A DNA stretch of 64,000 bases from Proteles cristata cristata (GCA_017311185.1 JAESUZ010000135.1:1-64000), one strand, 5' to 3'. Counted from the stretch's first letter, positions 34,163 through 47,600 are shown. A program made the numbers and translations. The notes: a model not told the origin generated them from the sequence alone.

Positions 34163-37100
34163 TGGATGGATCTTTTTTTTTAATTTATAGTTTTAAATTT
34201 ACATTCAAGTTAGTTTTCATAAAGTGCAACAATGATTTCAGGAGTAGTCTCCTCAATACCCTTCACCCATTGAGCCGTGCCCCCTCCGCAACCCCTCCAC
34301 TAATCCCCTGTTTGTTCCTCATTTCAGAGTCTCTTATGTTTTGTCCCACTCCATGTTTTCACAGTATCTTTGCTTCTGTTCCCTTATGGTCATCTGTTTT
34401 GTATCTTAAGGTCCTCATATGAGCAAAGTCATATGATATTTGTCTTTCTCTGACTCATTTCACTACCCATCAACCATCTAGTTCCATCCAGGAAGTTACA
34501 ATGGCAAGATTTCATTTTTTTTGATTGCTGAGTAATACTCCATTGTATCTATATGCCACATCTTCTTTATCCTTTCACCCATCGATGGACATTGGAGCTC
34601 TTTCCATAATTTGACTATTGTAGATAGAGCTGCTATAAACATGGGGGTGCATGTGCCTTTTGGAAACAGCATAGTAGTATCCCTTGGATAAATACCTAAT
34701 AGCACCATTGCTTGGTCATAAAGTAGTTCTGAATTTCATTTTTTGAGGAGCCTCTATACTGTTTTCCAGAGTGGTTGCCCCAGTTTGCATTCCCACCAGC
34801 AGTGCAAAAGAGAGCCTCATTCTGCACCAAGGACTCTCTTGTTGCCTGAGTCCTTAATGTTAGACCCTCGGACAGGTGTGAGATGGTATCTCCATGTGGT
34901 TTTGATTTGTATTTCCCTGATGATGAGTGATGTAGAGCATTTTTTCATGTGTCGGTTGGCCATCTTGGTGTCTTCTTTTGAGAAGTGTCTATTCATGTCT
35001 TTTGCCCATTTCTTCACTGCATTGTTTATGTTTTGGGTGTTGAGTTTGAGAGGTTCTTTATAGAGTTTGGAAGGTAACCCTTTATATGATATGTCATTTG
35101 AAACTATCTTCTATTTCATCAGTTGCCTTTTAGTTTTGCTCATGGTTTCCTTCACTGTGCAGAAGCTTTTTGTTTTGATGAGGTCCCAGTAGATCATCTT
35201 TGCTTTACTTTCCCTTGTCTCTGGAGACTTGTTGAGTAAGAAGTTGTTGCAGCCAAGATCAAAGAGGTTTTTGCCTGCTTTATCATTTTGATGGCTTCCT
35301 GTCTTACATTTAGGACTTTCATCCATTTGAGTTTCGTTTTGTGTAGGGTGTAAGAAAGTGGCCTAGGTTCATTCTTCTGCATGGAGCTGTCCAGTTTACC
35401 CAGCACCCCTTGTTGAAGAGACTGTCCTGATTCCATTGGATAGTCTTTCCTGCTTTGTCCAAGGTTAGTTGGACATATGTTTGTGGGTCCACTTCTGGGT
35501 TCTGTATGCTGTGCCATTGATCTGTCTATTCTTGTGCCAGTACCATACCGTCTTGATGAGTACAGCTTTGAAATGGAGCTTGAAGTCTGGGATTGGGAAG
35601 CCTTCCGCTTTGGTGTTCTTTTTCAGATTGCTTCATCCTTTTCGGGTCTTTTATGGTTCCATACACATTTTAGAATTGCTTTTTCTAGCTCTATGAAGAA
35701 TGCTGGTGTTATTTTGATAGGAATTGCAATGATATCTAGATTGCTTTGGGTAGTATTGACACGTTAACACTATTTGTTCTTTGTATCCAGGACCATGGAA
35801 TATTGGCCCATTTTTTGTGTGTCTTCTTCAGTTTCTTTCATGAGCTTTCTATTGTTTTCAGTGTATAGATTAGATAAGACTTTTTCGTACGTATTTTATG
35901 GATTTTGCTGCCATTGTGAATAGGATTGATTCCTTTGATTTATCTTTCTGTTGCTTCCTTGTTGGTGCATAGGAATGCAATCAGTTTCCGTGCATTGATA
36001 TTTTATTCTGCGACCTTGCAGAATTCACGAATCTGTTCTAGCAGGTTTTTGGTGGAATCTTTTGGGTTCTCCACAGAGAGTATCATGCCATCTGCAAAGA
36101 GTGAAAGTTTGATCTCCTTATGGCCAATATTAATGCCTTTTATTTCTTTGTGTTGTCTTACTGCTGAGAGTAAGACTTCCAATACTATATTGAAGAACAG
36201 TGGTGAGGGTGGGCATCCCTGTCTTCTTCCTGACCTTATGGGAAAACCCTTGGTTTTTCCTCATTGAGGATGATATTAACATTGGGTCTTTATATATGGC
36301 TTTTATGATCTTGAAGTATGATCCTTCTCTACCTGCTTTCTTGAAGGTTTTTATCAAGAAAGGATGGTGTACTTTGTCAAATGGTTTCTCTGCCATTTAT
36401 TGTGAGGATCATGTAGTTCTTGTCCTTTTATGGATGTGATGCATCACATTGATTGTTTTGAAGATATTGGAACAGCCCTGCATTCCAGGTATCAATCCCA
36501 CTTGGTCGTGGTGAATACGTGTATAAATGTCTTGTTGGATCCGGTTGGCTAATATCTTGTTGAGGATTTTGCATCCATTATTCAACAAGGAAATTGGTTT
36601 GTAGTTCTCCTTTGTAGTGAGGTCTTTGTCTGGCTTTGGAATCAAGGTAATGCTGGCTTCATAGAAAGAGTTTTGGAGTTTTCCTTCCATTTCTATTCTC
36701 TGAAACAGCTTCAAGAGGATAGGTGTTCATGTTTCCTGAAATGTTTGGTAGATCTCCCCTGGAAAGCCATCTGGCTCTGGACTCTTGTTTTTTGGGAGCA
36801 TTTTGATTACTCATTGGATTTCTTTGCAGGTTATGGCTCTGTTAAAATTCTCTATTTCTTCCTATTTCAGTTTTGGTAGTTTATATGTTTCTAGGAATGT
36901 GTTCATTTCTTCCAGATTGCCCATTTTATTGGCGTATATTTGCTGATAATATTCTCTTATTATTGTTTTTATTTCTGCTGTGTTGGTTGTCATCTCTCCT
37001 CTTTCATTCTTGATTTTACTTATGTGGGTCCTTTCCTTTTTCTTTTTGATCCAACTGGCTAGTGGTTTACCAATTTTGTTCAAAGAACCAGCTTCTGGTT

Positions 37101-38440
37101 TCATCGATCTGTTCTACTGTTTTTTAGTTTCCATAGCATTGACTTCTGCTCTCATCTTTATTATCTCCTGTCTTCTGCTGGTTGGGTTTTCTTCACTGTT
37201 CTTTTTCCAGCTCTTTAAGGTGAAAGGTTAAGATGTATTTCTGAGACCTTTCTTCCTTCTTTAGGAAGGCTTGGATTGCTATCTACGTCCCTCTTATGAC
37301 CACCTTTGCTGCGTCCCAGAGGTTTGGGGCTGTGGTGGTCTCCTTTTCATTGGCTTCCATGTACTTTTTCATGTCCTCTTTAACTTCTTTGTTAGCCCAG
37401 TCATTCTTTAGTAGGATGTTCTTCATCTCCAAGTATTTGTCATCTTTCCACATTTGTTCTTGTGGTTGATTTTGAGTTTCACAGTGTTGTGGTCTGAAAA
37501 TATGTACAGTATTATCTCGATCTCTTTGTCCTTGTTGAGGGCTGATTTGTATCCCAGTATGTGATCTATTCTGGACAGCCTTCCATGTTCACTGGAGAAG
37601 AATGTATACTCTGCTGCTTCAGTATGAAATGTTCTGAACATATCTGTTAAGTCCATCTGGCCCAATGTGTCAGTCAAAGCCATTGTTTCCTTGTTGATTA
37701 TCTGCTTAGATGATCTGTCCTTCGGTGTTAGTGGGGTATTGAAGTCCCCTACTACGATGGTATTATTGCCAATGAGTTTATGTTCGTGATTAATTAATGT
37801 ACATATTTGAGTCTCTCACATTGGGAACATAAATGTTTCCAATTGAAGGTCTTCTTGGTAGACAGACCCCTTCATTAAGATTTAATGCCCTTCTTCATCT
37901 CTTGTTAGTCTTCATTTTCATCTAGATTGTCTGATAGAATTACAGCTACTCCGGCTTTCTTTTGTTGACCATTAGCATGATAGATGGATCTCCATCCCCT
38001 TACTTTCCATCTGAAGGTGTCTTTAGGTCTATAGTGGGTCTCCTGTAAACAGCATATAGGTGCATCTTGTTTTCTTATCCATTCTGTTACTATGTTGTAA
38101 TAGACTTAAACCCTCTCCTTTCTCCCTTTTCCCTTGTATTTCAGTCTCTGTTGCTATTTCCACGTTCCCCCTTTCTCTCCAGCTGTTTTTGGGGGTGGAA
38201 TTGCTTTTCCCTCTCCCCTCTCCATCCTTCCCCCTCCTCCCCCCCGTTTCCATCCTCTCTCCACTAGCAAGAGCAGCTCCTTGCCCTCTGCGGCCATTCT
38301 GTGGTTCAGGATGTGCACATTTTAGTGTTAATTCTCAAGTCTGTTTCCTAGGTGTGCAGGCTGGTTTAGTGTTGGCCTGGCTGTGTTTCGGGAACAAGAG
38401 ACAGAAAAAGTCCATGCTCCTCCGCCATGTTGACCCCTCC
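34163..38440 (-). mobile_element. LINE-1, antisense, 5' end present but ORF1 apparently missing
   Basis: The plus strand begins with a T-run at about 34168 and reads the reverse complement of an L1: 3'UTR (34.17-34.4 kb), ORF2 C-terminal domain (34.5-35.2 kb), reverse transcriptase (35.3-37.1 kb), endonuclease (37.2-38.09 kb), then about 340 bp of A/G-rich (minus strand) 5' sequence ending at 'aacatggcggaggagcatgg' near 38420-38440, which looks like an L1 5' end. The usual ORF1 of about 1 kb cannot be found between the 5' sequence and the start of ORF2. I could not find a TSD. It is less decayed than the 2.3-7.5 kb L1. Confidence 0.85.
34400..38105 (-). pseudogene. L1 ORF2 pseudogene (endonuclease, RT, C-terminal domain)
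   Basis: Endonuclease motifs are visible on the minus strand near 38050-38090 ('CLQETH') and about 37945 ('KKAGVAVILSD'). The EN C-terminal half is at 37423-37683 ('IDHILGYKSALNK'). RT sequence is at 36409-36714 ('[10 protein letters not shown]', 'YKPISLLN'). The RT catalytic box reads FADG at 36087-36098, where active elements have two aspartates. The C-terminal domain 'MEYYSAIKKNEILPL' lies at 34496-34708. Stops and frameshifts split it into pieces. It normally nicks DNA and reverse-transcribes L1 RNA; this copy cannot. Confidence 0.85.
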
Positions 38441-40679
38441 ACTGCTCCATCCTTTCTTGTCAGACCAGACAACCACCACAGAAAGCTCCACACCTGGGTT
38501 TCCACCTCAACTCTTCCAGGTTTTAGATACTAAAATTCATTCTTTAAAAGACTCCATCTGGCCCCTGAAGCCTAGTTCCTGGCCCTTGAATGAAGTTGCT
38601 TGACTAGAGATGGGCGCAGGGGCAGGAGCCCCAAGACAAGGTCCAGATTCTGGATGGAAAGCCCCTCCCCCCCCCACCTGCAGGCCCCCTTGTGGACTTG
38701 CAGAAGGACACCTTCACCACCTTCCACCCCAGAATCATCCTCCTGGGCAGGGTGCGGTGCCCCGCAAGCTGCTGGATGCCTGCAGTACCAGTCAGGGGCT
38801 CCCCACTGTTTCAGAGGCCCTGTGGCCAGTGGAGCTACCCCTCCTCCCCACCCACTGCCTTCCTGCACACGCCCTGCACATCAGCGGAGTCCTGTGAGTC
38901 CAAGCACACATACTATCTGAGCTGACGGATTGTGGAGTCGGGTAATGGGCTGGAGTCGGACCCCAGGGACAAGCCTGTGGGAAGAAGCGTGGATATGCCC
39001 TGACGTGGGAGGACAGTGAGCAGCCTCTGCAGCCCTAAATGTGTATTGAGCACCTGCTGTGTACTTGATCCTCGGTTTGGAATTCTGTGGACTGCAGGGA
39101 AGAGGGAGACTGGGCATCTGTCCTCGAGAAACCACATATAGCCGGATGAGGAGGTGGTGCTGTAGAGGGTTTCAATGAGGAAGAGGGGATGCACCTGATG
39201 GGAGAAAGGGGCTGGGATCTCGGTGTCCCCAGAGCACCAATAGGACTTGATCTGCTGGGGACGAGGGCAGGTTGTGCTGCGCTTGGAGAAACAGCATGCA
39301 CGGAGGCTCAGAGGCAGGACATCCAGGGTGTGGGGGAGTGGAGCGGTTGTGAGGGTGGCTCCCCAGTTCCACCCTGCTGCTATGTCGGGCCTCCTCCCTC
39401 CCTTCCTCTGTGATGAGAAGGATGGTGGGGAGAGCAGCTATGAGTGAGCACTCCTGGAGGTCCTGTTATTAGCTCTCTATTTCAGATGGAGACACGAGGT
39501 ACAGAGAGAGGAGCCACTTGCCTGAGGTCACAGAGCAGGGAGCCCTGGCCTGCATCCATAACTACGGCCCTATGCCGCCCCAAAGGGTGCAGGCCTAGAA
39601 CAGACTTTGAAAGCAGTCTGATCCCCAGTGCCCCACCAGATGCTAGGTCATCCTCAGGAAATACCTCTCGACACCTACTTGCACAGCCTCAGGTCCAGGG
39701 AGTTTATTGACACTTCTGGAAACTGGCTTGACCTCCCTGTGGATTGTTCCAGGAAAGCCCAGGACAGGTGTGGGGCAGCCACAGGTGCCTCTGATGCTTT
39801 CTGCTACTGGCTGAGCAGCTCCAGCCCCCTTGGCTGCCATGGCAGGGGGCCTGTCAGAGGTGACAGCCATGCAGGGAGGAACGTGGTGGACAAGGTGAAG
39901 GAGGCACGATGCATGCTCCATGGACACGTTCGGGTGTTCACTCAGCAGACTCAGAGTCAGGTCTTACAACGTGGCTATCGTGAGTACAGGCCTGGCTGTG
40001 CAGCTGTGTATACAGCACGGCCCCTTGGGCTGCCAGCTACAGGGAAAAGCACTAGGCAGAGAAAGCCAGCTCCCATTGCCCCCCAGCACCCACACAAGTA
40101 ATTGTGCTGCTGTGAGGCTGTGGCCATAGTTCCCAGTGAGGGGTAAAAAGAGGAACAGGGTGCCAAGGGCAGGCCCTGACCAAGAACCAGGATGCTAGAG
40201 CCAGAGGCTCCAGGCTCTGTGATCTGAAGCATTGACCTTACCTCTCCATGCCTCACTGTCCTCATTTGCAGAAAGGGGCAGTCATACTGGCGTACACTCA
40301 CCCCTCCTCCTGCTGCGCCCCAGATGAGCACTTCCTGTCCAGCTTGCCCATGTTCACCTCCCCTCTCCTTCCCCACCATAACCACTTGGCAAAGTAGGTG
40401 CCAGGAGTTTTTGAACAAATTAGTGTATGGATGAACACTAGCACCCTATCCCCACCTTGGGCTCTCTTGGAGGGTGAGCTGGAGGGATGGGATATCCCCA
40501 CCTGCCCAAGAAGCATGTGCATGCCTCCACTTACCCTGGATATGGCCTATGGGGTCTGCAGGAACCTCTGGGGGGAAAGGCTGGGTGGGTGAGGCAAGGA
40601 CCAGAAGGCCCTGAAGACCAATGAGTCTAATGAGGTGTTAGAGGTAGTCTTTGGGGGCTTCTGTGAAGGATTTTCCTTT
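38441..40679. other. Intergenic with MIR remnants
   Basis: An antisense MIR-like core is at about 39465-39550 ('gaggtacagagagaggagcc', 'cttgcctgaggtcacagagc'). A sense MIR-like segment is at about 40200-40300 ('tctccatgcctcactgtcct'). Several frames around 38.6-38.9 kb and 39.6-40.1 kb are open in parallel but match nothing I know. Confidence 0.45.
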
Positions 40680-40985
40680 CTGCAAAGAGGTGGGCAGGGT
40701 TCAAGGAGGTGCCCCCTTGCTTCCAGCTTGAGTGCTATCTCTGTAGATGTGATGGCTGGAGTGGAGGCAGCCACACTGCAACCATCAAGGAGCAACACCA
40801 ATATTCTGCTAATGGTAGAGAGGCTGCGGCACCTGAGTCACTGATGACTTTGTCAGTCACCAGACCACCTCTGGTCCTCCTGTCTCTCACATCATCATCA
40901 AGCATTCAAGGTGAGATCCCTTCGCAGTTTACCCGCTCTTGGTAGGGTTTTCTATCACTTGAGCCAAACATCTCCAACTGATACA
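40680..40985 (+). repeat. Probable MaLR/MLT1-type LTR fragment
   Basis: The 3' part ('ttttctatcacttgagcc', 'aaacatctccaactgatac') has the form of the end of mammalian MaLR-type LTRs. The 5' boundary is uncertain. It is old and carries no coding sequence. Confidence 0.5.
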
Positions 40986-43900
40986 GCCTTATAGTGTCAG
41001 TTAAAATATCTCTGTTCTTACCTCGTTCCTCAGCTGACTTGGATCTCTGCCCCTCCTCCTCCACTGAGCACCCACAAGAGCAGATTGTGACCGTGGTGCT
41101 CTGTCTGGTGGCCCATTCATGTTCGGTCTGTGAACACCTCTGGGACAGGCCTCTGTCTTTTCCTCCCTGGGCAACCTGAGGCTGCACGCAGTGGGCCTTC
41201 AGGTCACTGCAGGGACCTAACCACACCCTCCCCTCCCCGAATCAGAGCCTCTGACCGTCATGAATTCTTCTAAATCACTTAGGCCTAAGCACTGCTTCTG
41301 GACCCCGAGGGCTTCTACAGCCTCCTCAGGGTAAAGCGTGGGTCTTTTCTACACAGATTACCTACCTGTGAGCTCTTGCCTCGTGCATGCCTTCCAACAT
41401 TAAGCTGTTGATTACTTGCCCACTCGGCCTCTCCTGCAGGAGGTCCAGGAGACCACTGTGCAGAAAAAGGAGTGCATTAATGAGACATGGAAAGTGTAGT
41501 GATGGGTACATCCCATTCCAAACCGACTGAGATTCTCTCCATATTTTGGAAAAGTCCTTGGGTGTGCAAGTAAGGCATAAGGTTGCCCAGGCTCCAAGCA
41601 TTGGGATGTCCCCAGGCCTGGTGGAGGGGTGAAGGCTCTTGGCCTACCTTGTAGCAGCTCCTGATGCTGGCTGTGAGTGGCGAGGTGTCCTGTGGTCACA
41701 TGAGCAGGACTCTGCCAAGGAAAGCAAGGGAAAGAGGGATTCTAGTCCTAAGGGAACTGGGAAGGTGTAGTAATGCTGGGGAAACAGGGTCCTGTGCCTG
41801 CCTTCAGTACAAATTGCTTCTGTGAGTCTTACAATGGCCACATGAGGGTTACAAAGCCTCAGGTACCCACAGTATGCTGGGTGTGGGGCCAGGTGCCCTG
41901 AGACATGGACAGGCCACACCACGAGGGGTCCTGGGCTGCACACAGCAGAATCTGGGTTTGCCATCTGGCTCCACACTTCCAGACTATAGCCCTGTCACCT
42001 CCCTTCTCTGAGTCTTCTTCATGTCCCCTAAAGTGAGGTCATCAGTTGCTACCTTAACAGGATCAATCCCATGAGGGTGAATTTGGGTAATATGAGTGGC
42101 CCGGCCTATAGCAGGCCTCCAGCAGATACAGTTTAAATCCACTTGGATCTCCAGGATATTTTGGAGTTTTGCAGCATTATCTAAAAGTCTTCCTTGATGC
42201 TAGCCTAAATCCATACTGTCGCATTCCAGGATGCTCCATGTAGACCACTGCAAGGAGCAATTCGAAGTGAGGTTTTTTCGTTTTTTATTTTAATAGCCAG
42301 TGAGCGACAGAAAACCCAAAGGGACCTAAACAAGCAGTCAAACAAAGCTGGAGAGAATGGTTTATGTACCTAAGAAACCTAAGAGCAGAGAGTTTCAGGC
42401 AAGGGTGTACCTGGGTCCTTGAGGACATCAGCAGGAATCATCTTTCTGGACCTCTTGGCTTTGCTTCCTTTCCTCTGTGCTGGTGTCATACTCAGCTGGG
42501 CTCTTCTGTTAGGAAACCAAGATGGCCACCAACTGTCACGGGCTGTCAGTGTCCCAACAGAAAAAGAACCTCTCATTCCCTAGGATTCCAGCCCTAAGGT
42601 CTGGACCCACTGGGACCTAACCGGCACATACCCAGTCCTGAGGCCAACACTGTGACCAGGGAGGGTGGAATATGCCGATTGGCCAGATTGAGGTCATGTG
42701 ACCACCCTCCCTTAGGAAATGCCTGAACGGTTTAAACCTGCTTTCCTGAGTGGGAGATTATGGGATGCCCGAGAGGACAGAAGTGAGTGTCCAGGTGCTG
42801 CGTTCCTCTATGCCTGCTGTCCTGGGTCGTATGTGCTCTTCTCCTCTTCCTACACCCCACTGTCTTCATGGCAGCACTTCTTCCCTTCCCTCCACTGCTT
42901 CCTTCCATGCCTTTCCACCCATACCCCAAAGGAATTAGACTTCCTGTTTGAATTCAAGATTCGAGGCCCATGCCCAGCTTCCATATTTGGTTTTTTGGTG
43001 TCCTGGTATAATCATTTATTGTCAGCCTGTGTCCACAGAGTACCTACTATGTGCCGCTGTGAGTTTTCACGGCCTTATTATTCTGGGTTTCTAAGGGCAA
43101 AATGCAGGAGACTTCCAAGGAAATGCGTTTTGTCTGAGCAAGCATCGAGAGGCTAGCTTCCAGTCCCTCGGTGCCGCTCACTTATGTGGCCCTGAGGGAA
43201 TTCTTTCCCTTTTCTCGACTTGTGCTTTCTTATCTGCAAACTGAGGCCCTGGGAAGGCTGAGATCCTGGAGCCCTCTCAGCTCTGGCATACTGTGGCTGG
43301 TCTTAGAACAAGCCTCTGTGGCTGTAAGGTAGCCTGTGAGCACCACTGACAGTGACCACACCACTCCCTTTGGTGCCTGGGGCAGCCCCGTGGTCGCTGT
43401 CCATGGTGCTCTGTGCAGCGTCAACGACCAGACAATTCTGTGTCTGAATATTTCTCTTGGATAATGAAAACACTCAGGGCAGAGGAGGACCTGTGGCTTT
43501 CTATGCCTGTGTGGTCCCCAAGGTTCTACGTGCCTATAAGGCTGCCTACTGCTGCTGCGACAGAAATTCTCTTTTGAGGTGTTTGGGAATCCCAAGCCCT
43601 CCCACCACTGAAAGTCAAGCCTGGAACTCTGAAAAGGAAGCATAGAGTGGGAGCCACATGGAGGAGAGGAGAGGATGCTATCTATAGAGGCTGCTATATG
43701 TCCATGGAGTCCAGCCTTCATCTGCCTCCCCATCCCTCCCTTCTTCTTCTCCCACCCACTTCCCTTTCTCTGTTATAGCTGACATTGGTCACGGCTCCCT
43801 GGAAGCAGAAAGATGCCTGATGTGTCGGTCGGTGGGCGAGGGGTCCTTTTCAGGCATGCCTAGTGAGGAGGACTTTCTTTTTCTTCTGGTCGAGTTAGTT

Positions 43901-44560
43901 TCTCTTCATTCTTTGAACCCTTGGAGACGTGAATTAATCCCCCTGGTCACTCTGTCACTCATTTGTCAGTTCACTCGGCTGCTTACCACTCTTTGAATCT
44001 ATTTCTTCCCTTCTTTATTTAGCTCAGGCTGTGTTTTTAAGCAAGAAGGGAAATTTTTTAGGAGATCATAGAGAGCACAAGGACAAGCAGAGAACAGAGT
44101 AGCTGGTCTTCCCCAAAGATGAGAGCCAGCAACTCTTCAAGGCATGAGAAGCCAAGCTGGCTACGGCCTTTCACTTCTCTAGGGTCACACACTCACTCAC
44201 CTCTATGCCTCACTAGACCCTTCCATCTTTTAAATCCACTGGCTTCTCTCCATTTCCACTGCCATGACTGTAGTGTCGTACTATTCTTTCATTTGCCTGG
44301 GAAGCTGAGGCAGCCTCCCGAATCCCATCGTTGCCCCTTTTCAATCTGTTTCTCTCACTATAGCCTGGGGAATTTGTTAGAAATGAAAACTTGATTCAAC
44401 AGATTCCATCAAATTCAAACAGATTTCCATCCTGGAAAGACATCAAAATCTTAAGCATGGTGTGGTACTGGATTACCATTGCCCCACACTCAGTGCCCTG
44501 TATTGTCGGGCCCTACTCGGTTGGAGGTTTCTACAGCATGGCCCATGTTGTCCTCAGGCA
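40986..44560. other. Intergenic with MIR remnants
   Basis: Sense MIR-like fragments are at about 41985-42120 ('cacctcccttctctgagtc') and 43150-43270 ('cttatctgcaaactgaggcc'). No exon, promoter or RNA gene can be supported. Frames at 42719-43156 and 43230-43733 have no known motif. Confidence 0.45.
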
Positions 44561-44830
44561 TGGCCGAAGGGCTGGTGAGCAGTGAAAACAGATGTGAGCA
44601 TGCACTTTATGAACCAGTGAGAGATTTCCCCGTTTTCTTTTCCTTTTTCCAAGACAATGGCAATATTCCATAGAAACACTACTCTGTCAGCCTAAGTCCA
44701 GAGGGGAGAGGAGATGAGGGAGAGCCACATGACATATAGCCTGAGACATAAATAAAGTTATCTTAGACCACCGAGATTTGGGCAATCGTGTGTTATAAAG
44801 CATAACCCATCCTAACCTAACTGATACACA
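44561..44830 (+). repeat. Probable MaLR/MLT1-type LTR end
   Basis: The sequence 'ccaccgagatttgggcaatc', then 'gtgttataaagcataaccc', then 'taactgatacac' follows the pattern of the end of ancient MaLR LTRs. Boundaries are approximate. A (TC)n run follows at about 44937-44957. Confidence 0.5.
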
Positions 44831-45899
44831 TACCGCATGAACTTCTTGCTCGTCACTCTGTTGCTTTCCTAAAGCACCACTGGCCTTTCAGCACTTATAC
44901 AAGTTGCTTCCTCCCACATTAGAACATCTGTCTGTCACTCTCTCTCTCTCTCTCTCCCTGGAAAGTTCTTTACTCCCATTTTTGAAGAGTTGATAGTTAC
45001 TCACCAATGAGGTCTTGGCTGAGTTGTGAAGTACTCAAGAAAGGATTGCCTGGTCTCTGTTCAGAATACATTGAATTTACCTTCCTTGTCATTAGATCAC
45101 TTTCATTCAACTTTAAGTTCCAGGAAGACGGAGCCCAGGGATTTAGATCATGCTATGTTGAGGCCTTACTCCACACCCCACTAATGTGCTAGGGTCCATG
45201 CTATGGGGCTAGAGGTAATGGGGATACATCAGCCATGAGCCCTGTTCCCACAACATGCCCCATCACAGGGAGACAGGTGTGTGAGCAGCAGCATTTGAAC
45301 CCATTATAATCGTTCGAGCAGGGAATTAGTATAAAGAAGCCAGCAAGAAGGCAAGGAGACTGCCTGGAAGAGGGGGACTCAGAGATGGTTTTGAGGAGAT
45401 TGGTCCAGATTGGTTGGGGCAGCTTCCTGGGGGAAGTGGAAGATGGGGGGATCTGGTGGAGGGATTGTAGAGCAAGAAGTGGTGCCCACATTTCCAGGGC
45501 TTAAAAGAGCATGACCCCAGGAGAAGTTGGAACCAGAAGTAAATATGTGGCCTCTGTCTGTCTCACCTCTGTGAAAGGAAATTGTGTGACTGTTCTACAA
45601 TTTGGGTTTGCATTGCCCTGCCAATGACTATTTGGGTCATCTCTGTTCTTCCCCTTCTCTCGTTCACAGTGCTGCTAGGAACTCCTCTTGGACCTGCCTT
45701 GTGTAACACCTGGGAGTGGATGTGCAGCCTTCTAAGGCATGGGAGTGGTCACCCTGACAAGAAAATGCCAAAGTGAATTTCACTGTGGCCAGAGCAGGTG
45801 TCACACTCCTCCCCTCCGTATGCCAGCTGCTCTGCATCCTCTCAGACCCTCGGTGCTGTCAGCTGTCAAATGTCTTCCTCACTGTGGGTCTGATGAATA
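44831..45899. other. Intergenic, nothing recognised
   Basis: Apart from the short (TC)n microsatellite at 44937-44957, I see no gene or named repeat here. Confidence 0.45.
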
Positions 45900-46480
45900 T
45901 GAAAGTGACTTCGCACTTCCCTGCATCCTAGTGACATTGGGCAGCTTTGTCCGTGTTCATCTGTGCACCCAGTCTCCTCCTCTCTGACATGCCTGCTGTG
46001 GTCTTTTTGCTCATTGCCTCTATTTTCATGTGCATTTGTAGGACATCTTTATGTATTCTGGATACTGATCCTTTGCTTGTTGCATGTATTCCAGAGGTCT
46101 TCTGCTTTTTGTGGTTTGTCTTCTCACCAGTCATTTGGAGAAAAGACATGGATATGTTACTGCAGTCAAACTTATCCATTTTTTATGCACACTGGGCTTT
46201 TAATACCCTGTAAAAGAAATTATTCCCAACCCCAAGTGTAGAAAGCCATTACCTCCCCCCCTCCCCAAAATAAACCCTCCTCTTCAACTTTTCTCTTTGA
46301 AATGTAAATTTTTTATGGGCCTCGAATGAGTCTGGCATGTGGTATGAAGTGGGGCTCTAATTCATTTTGCCTTATGGATACTCAGTTGTCCCAGCACGGT
46401 TACTACATGAACCTCCTTTCTCCAGTCACATATGAAGAAGCCTTTTTAAAAATCCTAAGTATTGAGGTCTTCAGGTCTTT
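45900..46480 (-). mobile_element. Old L1 3'-end fragment, antisense
   Basis: The plus strand has the reverse complement of an old L1 tail: 'tattctggatactgatcctt', 'cttctcaccagtcatttgg', 'aaacttatccattttttatg', 'ggatactcagttgtcccagc'. Indels are many. Both ends are approximate. Confidence 0.65.
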
Positions 46481-46617
46481 GATAATCTGTATATAGCACA
46501 CCTGCAGTCATTCATGCATGTGGCCCATCTACTCTCCCCTCTCTAACTTTTTATCAATGCACTTTCTGGCATGTGCAAGTGCCCCAGGAGGCCCTGTGTA
46601 GCCATGTCTGGTTTTTA

Positions 46618-46806
46618 CAATGTTTATTTATTTATTATTATTTTAGAGAGGAGATGTTGGAAGGGGTAGAGAGAGAGAATCCTAAGCAGGCTCTCCCCTG
46701 TCAGTGCAGAGCCTGATGTGGGGCTCGGTCACACAACCGTGAGATCATGACTTGAGCTGAAATCAAGAGTCAGACTCTTATCCAACTGAGGCATCCATGC
46801 GTGCCC
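46618..46806 (-). mobile_element. tRNA-derived SINE, old
   Basis: Antisense copy: 'tgtttatttatttattatt' to 'ccaactgaggcatccatgcg'. The tRNA-like head is diverged, and no clear TSD is seen. Confidence 0.85.
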
Positions 46807-46899
46807 TTCCATGGATGTTTTTGTGAGGATGAGGAATCAGGAGTACAGAGGAGTGTTGAGTTTGTAATGAGCCCACATAGTGATCATGTTGGGTGACCC

Positions 46900-47600
46900 C
46901 AACATGGAGTCTGGCTCCAGTTCTCTAAAGTGGGAGGTGGGCTTGCACAACAGACGTGCACCTCCTCACACTTCTGGTGGCTGGAAACCCTGATGGAAGT
47001 GTGGCAGGGTTGGTTTCTGCTGAGGCCTCTGCTCTGGGCCTGCAGTGGGCCGCCTTCCAATGCAGCCATTGCGTGGTGGAAAGAACAAGCTCTGGGCCCC
47101 ACTCTCAGTACCCCATTGAACTTTGAGCTCCTGCCCATAGGCCCGTCTCCAAGTACAGCCACACTGAGGGAGAGGTGCCAGGGCTTTGGCATATTAATTT
47201 GGGGGACACAAACATTTGGTCCACGGGAGGGGTGGGGGGATTGAGAGGCTGGAACGTTCACAGGGCAAGAGTGAGGTGGTGTTTGGGTTTTCCTAAACTC
47301 TGCCCTAGCTGAGTGATTGGACAGTAATCCTCATTTATCTACACAGGGTTTGGGCAGGGCCCATGGGCAGGGCTGCTCTGTGCTGCATATTTGACATGGG
47401 CTGAGGCTTTGTTCATCACGGCTGATAGCTAGAAGCCCTGCATGGGCTGAGGGCCAGGATCTTTCATCCTTCGTCCTCTCTGTGTGGCCATGTGGGCTTA
47501 CTCTCCGCATGGCGGTCGGTTTCCAAGAGCAAGAAAGCAGAAGTTAGGCCTAAACCTGACAGAGGTGTCATTTCTGCCATCACAGAAGTGAAGGTACAAC
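46900..47600 (+). repeat. Ancient LTR-like repeat fragments
   Basis: Two patterns known from ancient mammalian repeats occur: about 46970-47225 ('gcagggttggtttctgctga', 'ccaagtacagccacactgag', 'gggggacacaaacatttgg') and about 47460-47590 ('gtgtggccatgtgggcttac', 'tttctgccatcacagaag'). I cannot name the families with confidence. No gene is seen. Confidence 0.45.

Noticed and set aside
38060..38533. 157-codon plus-strand frame
   Set aside because: It lies over the 5' end of the antisense L1 and continues into flank; no domain is recognised.
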